A stretch of DNA of 17,710 nucleotides from Kiritimatiellia bacterium (GTDB lineage Bacteria > Verrucomicrobiota > Kiritimatiellia > RFP12 > UBA1067), in assembly GCA_017405115.1 (NCBI GenBank), contig JAFRBA010000135.1, forward strand, positions 1 to 17,710, given 5' to 3'. Below the pieces are notes generated by a model that saw only the letters and a list, made by a program, of their open reading frames with translations, did not search any database and was not told the DNA's origin. The position numbers were made by a program, and so were the translations under genes. The stretch's first letter is position 1. Every line of letters begins with the position of its first letter. Below are positions 15,807-17,710 of the stretch, piece after piece.

Positions 15807-16100
15807 ATGAGCGCACTGACCGTAAGAGAACTATCGGAGAATACCATGCGAACTCTCAAGGCGAGAGCAGCGTACAACCATCGGAGCTTGAATGGCGAGG
15901 TGCTGTACATCTTCGACTACATCGCATCATTTGGCGACAAGTTTTCGTTCTCCATTTCTCGACCGGAGTCACCAGACGCAAAGCGCCAGCGCGATGCCGT
16001 GCTATCACTTGCCGGGCAATGGAAAGACAGCAGGTCTGACGAAGAGATTCTACGCGACATAGAGGGGTCTCGCACTCTTGGAAGGAGCGTCGAACTATGA
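15807..16100 (+). CDS. Ribbon-helix-helix antitoxin, FitA/VapB-like
   Basis: 97 residues; ATG 15807 is preceded by CGGAG at 9 nt. The N-terminal part, LTVRELSENTMRTLKARAAY followed by NHRSLNGEVLYIF, is the FitA-type ribbon-helix-helix pattern: a DNA-binding strand, then two helices with the RAA and S-x-x-x-EV signature. The C-terminal tail (about 60-97) is charged and would wrap around the toxin. The stop overlaps the toxin start (ATGA). It should neutralise the PIN toxin and repress its own promoter. At 97 residues it is a little longer than most FitA proteins (about 75-85). Confidence 0.8.
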   Translation: MSALTVRELSENTMRTLKARAAYNHRSLNGEVLYIFDYIASFGDKFSFSISRPESPDAKRQRDAVLSLAGQWKDSRSDEEILRDIEGSRTLGRSVEL

Positions 16101-16483
16101 TCCTTCTTGACACAAACGTATGCATTCGCATTCTTCGCGGCAGAAAGGACGCGCTGGAGGCGTTTTCTGCGAACGCCGGCAATGTTGCCATTCCGTTCAT
16201 GGTCCTCGGCGAGCTCTACTATGGTGCCGCACATTCGGACGATCCAAAACACGGGAAATCGCTCGTGGACAGGTTCTCGCAAATTCTTCCTGTCGTCAAC
16301 TCCACGCCTGAAATCATGGAAAGGTTCGGCTTAGAAAAGGCACGGCTTGCCTCTGCTGGCATACCAGTGGAAGACGCGGACGTGCTGATTGCCGCCGCCG
16401 CTCTGGCTGGAGGTTGTCAGATTGCAACAGGAAACACCCGCCATTTCAGCCGTTTTGACGGGCTGGAGATACTTGTCTGGTAA
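16097..16483 (+). CDS. PIN-domain toxin ribonuclease, VapC/FitB-like
   Basis: 128 residues, the usual PIN toxin length. It shows the acidic active site: D5 in MILLDTN, E39 in GELYYG, D95 in EDADVLIAA, and N113 in TGNTRHF at the fourth position, which is common in VapC. The fold would bind Mg or Mn and cleave RNA, often tRNA or rRNA, in the cytoplasm. Its ATG lies within the antitoxin stop, so translation is coupled. The reading frame is intact, so the module is probably functional. The regulator gene starts 13 nt after its stop and is probably on the same transcript. Confidence 0.85.
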   Translation: MILLDTNVCIRILRGRKDALEAFSANAGNVAIPFMVLGELYYGAAHSDDPKHGKSLVDRFSQILPVVNSTPEIMERFGLEKARLASAGIPVEDADVLIAAAALAGGCQIATGNTRHFSRFDGLEILVW

Positions 16484-16496
16484 AAGGAGACATCTT

Positions 16497-17261
16497 TTGA
16501 CGTTCGCCGAAAGAAAGAGACTGCACCGCAAGTTCTTCAAGGAACTTGGCCCTACGGGCAAGACCCTCAGGGACATGTTCTACGCCATACCTACAGTGGC
16601 GTTCTACATGAAGGACCTCGACTGCAGAATCATGGCCATCAACCGGCGCAACTGCGAAATCTGCAACATCAAGGACGAATGGGACGCCATCGGGCTTAAG
16701 TCAAGCGACCTGTTCCCGTCAGACTACGCCAACACCTACATGGCGCTCGACCAGGAGGTTATCCGCACCGGCAAGCCAGCCCTCCACAGACTGTTGCGAC
16801 ATCCTGCCGACAGGTCTATGCAGACGGAAATCGCCAACGTCTATCCGCTTTTCAACTATGCCGGCAGAGTCGTCGGAACAGCACGGGCATACTTCCTTGC
16901 CCCGGACACAGACGCCCCCCTGTCCCGCTACGGCCAGATCCGGTCGGTCGCCGCCTACGTGGAGTCGCACTATGACGAGTCAATCACCATCCCGCAGCTG
17001 GTCGAGATGACGGGGATGTCGGAAACGGTCTTCAAGCAGACTTTTGCGAAAGTGTTCAGCATGACGCCCGGGCACTATCTCACCACGATACGCCTCAACG
17101 CAGTGCGTCGCCTGTTGGAGACGACGGACAAGCTTCTTTCGGAAATCGCCGCAGAGACTGGATTCTTCGACCAGAGCCATCTCTCGCGCATATTCAAAAA
17201 AGAGCGAGGAATGACGCCCGGCGAATACCGTCGCAAGCATCGTTCCATTGCGCAAGCATGA
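16497..17261 (+). CDS. PAS-domain AraC-family transcriptional regulator
   Basis: 254 residues. I start it at TTG 16497 because AAGGAG (16484-16489) is 7 nt upstream and the reading then matches the remnant at 15655; upstream codons of the open frame overlap the toxin gene. Residues 23-134 form a PAS-like sensor (MFYAIPTVAFYMKDLDCRIM, then IANVYPLFNYAGRVVGTARA). Residues 150-250 hold two AraC helix-turn-helix motifs, ending in the family signature ETGFFDQSHLSRIFKKERG and MTPGEYRR. It probably senses a small ligand and activates genes; the divergent glycan operon is the obvious target, but this is by position only. Its stop codon lies within the first arm of the inverted repeat that follows. 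Confidence 0.85.
   Translation: MTFAERKRLHRKFFKELGPTGKTLRDMFYAIPTVAFYMKDLDCRIMAINRRNCEICNIKDEWDAIGLKSSDLFPSDYANTYMALDQEVIRTGKPALHRLLRHPADRSMQTEIANVYPLFNYAGRVVGTARAYFLAPDTDAPLSRYGQIRSVAAYVESHYDESITIPQLVEMTGMSETVFKQTFAKVFSMTPGHYLTTIRLNAVRRLLETTDKLLSEIAAETGFFDQSHLSRIFKKERGMTPGEYRRKHRSIAQA
16504..16526 (+). repeat. 23-bp direct repeat, right copy
   Basis: Exact match to 15662-15684. It covers codons 3-10 of the regulator gene (from the second base of codon 3). Confidence 0.9.
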
Positions 17262-17400
17262 AAAAAGAGCCGGAACGATTGCCGCAGACTAGAGCGGCAA
17301 TGGCCGGGGCCGGCCTATTCGAGCGCCGGAGGCGCGAAGAATCATATGCGAGGCCGAAGGCCGAAGCATAGGGCGGACGCCGCCGGGGCTTTTTTCATGC
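17256..17400 (+). other. Multi-hairpin element closed by an 18-nt inverted repeat (regulator terminator or small RNA-like)
   Basis: Outer arms GCATGAAAAAAGAGCCGG (17256-17273) and CCGGGGCTTTTTTCATGC (17383-17400) pair at 16 of 18 positions. Inside are several stem-loops in a row: ATTGCCGC/GCGGCAAT (17278-17301), GGCCG/CGGCC (17302-17315), ATTC..GCGCC/GGCGC..GAAT (17317-17342), ATGC..GGCC/GGCC..GCAT (17346-17369), and a GC-rich stem before T6 (17372-17395). The second and third long stems both have GA and GAA at their internal loops. The T6 run could end the regulator transcript. Alternatives are a palindromic mobile repeat or a structured RNA. Structure is seen directly; function is not known. 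Confidence 0.6.
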
Positions 17401-17422
17401 CCTGCGCGGGGCATGAAAAAAG
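17389..17422. terminator. Perfect 14-bp hairpin with A/T tracts between regulator and 5S rRNA
   Basis: CTTTTTTCATGCCC (17389-17402) and GGGCATGAAAAAAG (17409-17422) pair perfectly around a 6-nt loop. On the minus strand the T6 run (17421-17416) comes directly after the 5S closing stem; on the plus strand T6 (17390-17395) follows a GC-rich stem. It therefore serves as a likely two-way terminator for the convergent rRNA and regulator transcripts. Its left arm is also the right arm of the larger outer repeat, so the two pairings exclude each other. Confidence 0.6.
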
Positions 17423-17540
17423 GGCCGGCGGCGTCCTACTCTCGCGCGGGCGGGTCCCGCACTACCCTCGGCGATGGGGCGCTTGACTTCCGTGTTCGGA
17501 ATGGGAACGGGTATGTCTGCCTCTCCAGGGCCACCGGCCC
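17422..17540 (-). rRNA. rrf: 5S ribosomal RNA
   Basis: The minus strand shows the conserved 5S core CCCATTCCGAACACGGAAGT, the CGAGAGTAGG segment near the 3' end, and the closing stem GGGCCGGTGGC/GCCGCCGGCCC. Length is about 119 nt, as expected. Ends are set by the closing stem and may be off by a few bases. It is followed at once by T6. Confidence 0.92.
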
Positions 17541-17651
17541 GGAAATGGGCTGGTCAGTCGGGGACTACAGAGAACTACACCCCGCACGGCGGGACCGCGA
17601 GGTCCTTTCTCACCTTGGGGTGAAGTCTTCCTTTTTTTGAAAAGGAATAAA
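17541..17651 (-). other. 23S-5S internal spacer
   Basis: About 110 nt with no tRNA. It contains small stems, for example GGACC/GGTCC around GCGA (17592-17605) and CCCGC/GCGGG (17581-17593), which share bases. These are probably part of the rRNA precursor processing region. Confidence 0.6.
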
Positions 17652-17710
17652 AAGCTAAGCCTCACGTCTGATTAGTACCGCTCGGTTCAGCGCATCGCTG
17701 CGCTTGCGCC
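17652..17710 (-). rRNA. rrl: 23S ribosomal RNA, 3' end only
   Basis: On the minus strand the sequence contains GCGCAGCGATGCGCTGA, CGGTACTAATCAGACG and TGAGGCTTAG, the well-known 3' end of 23S rRNA. The rest of the gene lies beyond the window. The exact 3' end is approximate. Confidence 0.92.

Noticed and set aside
16389..16496. Upstream extension of the regulator to an ATG at 16389
   Set aside because: It would overlap most of the toxin's 3' end; TTG 16497 has a well-placed AAGGAG and matches the N-terminus of the remnant copy.
17256..17436. CRISPR array
   Set aside because: The repeated pieces are inverted or irregularly spaced and contain no uniform repeat-spacer pattern; no cas genes are present.
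17413..17640. Small plus-strand open frame (75 codons)
   Set aside because: It lies across the 5S rRNA gene and spacer on the opposite strand.
17541..17651. tRNA in the 23S-5S spacer
   Set aside because: The stems do not form a cloverleaf and no T-loop or anticodon arm is visible.

Overview
This window looks like a piece of a high-GC, anaerobic, glycan-degrading bacterium of the PVC group. A Kiritimatiellota/Lentisphaerota-type gut or rumen organism is my best guess. The basis is a very large beta-strand-repeat (PATR-type) exported protein, a DUF4091/GH123-like enzyme, GH29 and GH95-type fucosidase-like enzymes with signal peptides, and oxygen-sensitive glycyl radical chemistry. The taxonomic call is inference; no marker gene is complete here (5S rRNA is whole, 23S is only its 3' tip).

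Layout. Positions 1-137 (+) hold the last codons of a folC-like gene. From 15516 down to 160, on the minus strand, runs one tightly packed seven-gene cluster with gaps of about 1-52 nt or overlaps. In transcription order it holds: a 1346-residue beta-strand-repeat surface protein; a GH29 (B-type) alpha-L-fucosidase with an extra C-terminal domain; a multidomain DUF4091/GH123-like protein; a glycyl radical enzyme (GRE); a five-bladed beta-propeller glycosidase-like protein; a radical-SAM GRE activase; and a GH95-like glycoside hydrolase. Every one of the seven appears to start with an export signal. For the GRE and its activase this is very unusual, because known systems of this kind work in the cytoplasm or in microcompartments. 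That pair, embedded among secreted glycosidases, is the main candidate for an undescribed system: an exported or envelope-located radical enzyme acting on a sugar or glycan product.

From 15599 to 17261 (+) lies a divergent unit. It comprises a promoter, a 31-codon scrap whose start repeats the start of the downstream regulator, a FitA/FitB-like (VapBC) toxin-antitoxin pair, and a PAS-AraC regulator that begins with TTG. The regulator is a plausible local controller of the glycan cluster. A 23-bp exact direct repeat brackets the toxin-antitoxin genes.

From 17256 to 17436 there is a dense array of hairpins and an inverted near-copy of the 5S 3' end. The minus-strand rRNA operon end follows: complete 5S, a spacer, and the 3' tip of 23S running off the window. 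rRNA and regulator are convergent.

How it may fit together (inference): the surface protein binds or displays substrate; GH29 and GH95-like enzymes remove fucose or similar sugars; the DUF4091 and propeller proteins trim the rest; the GRE transforms a released sugar or uronate-like compound after activation by its neighbour.
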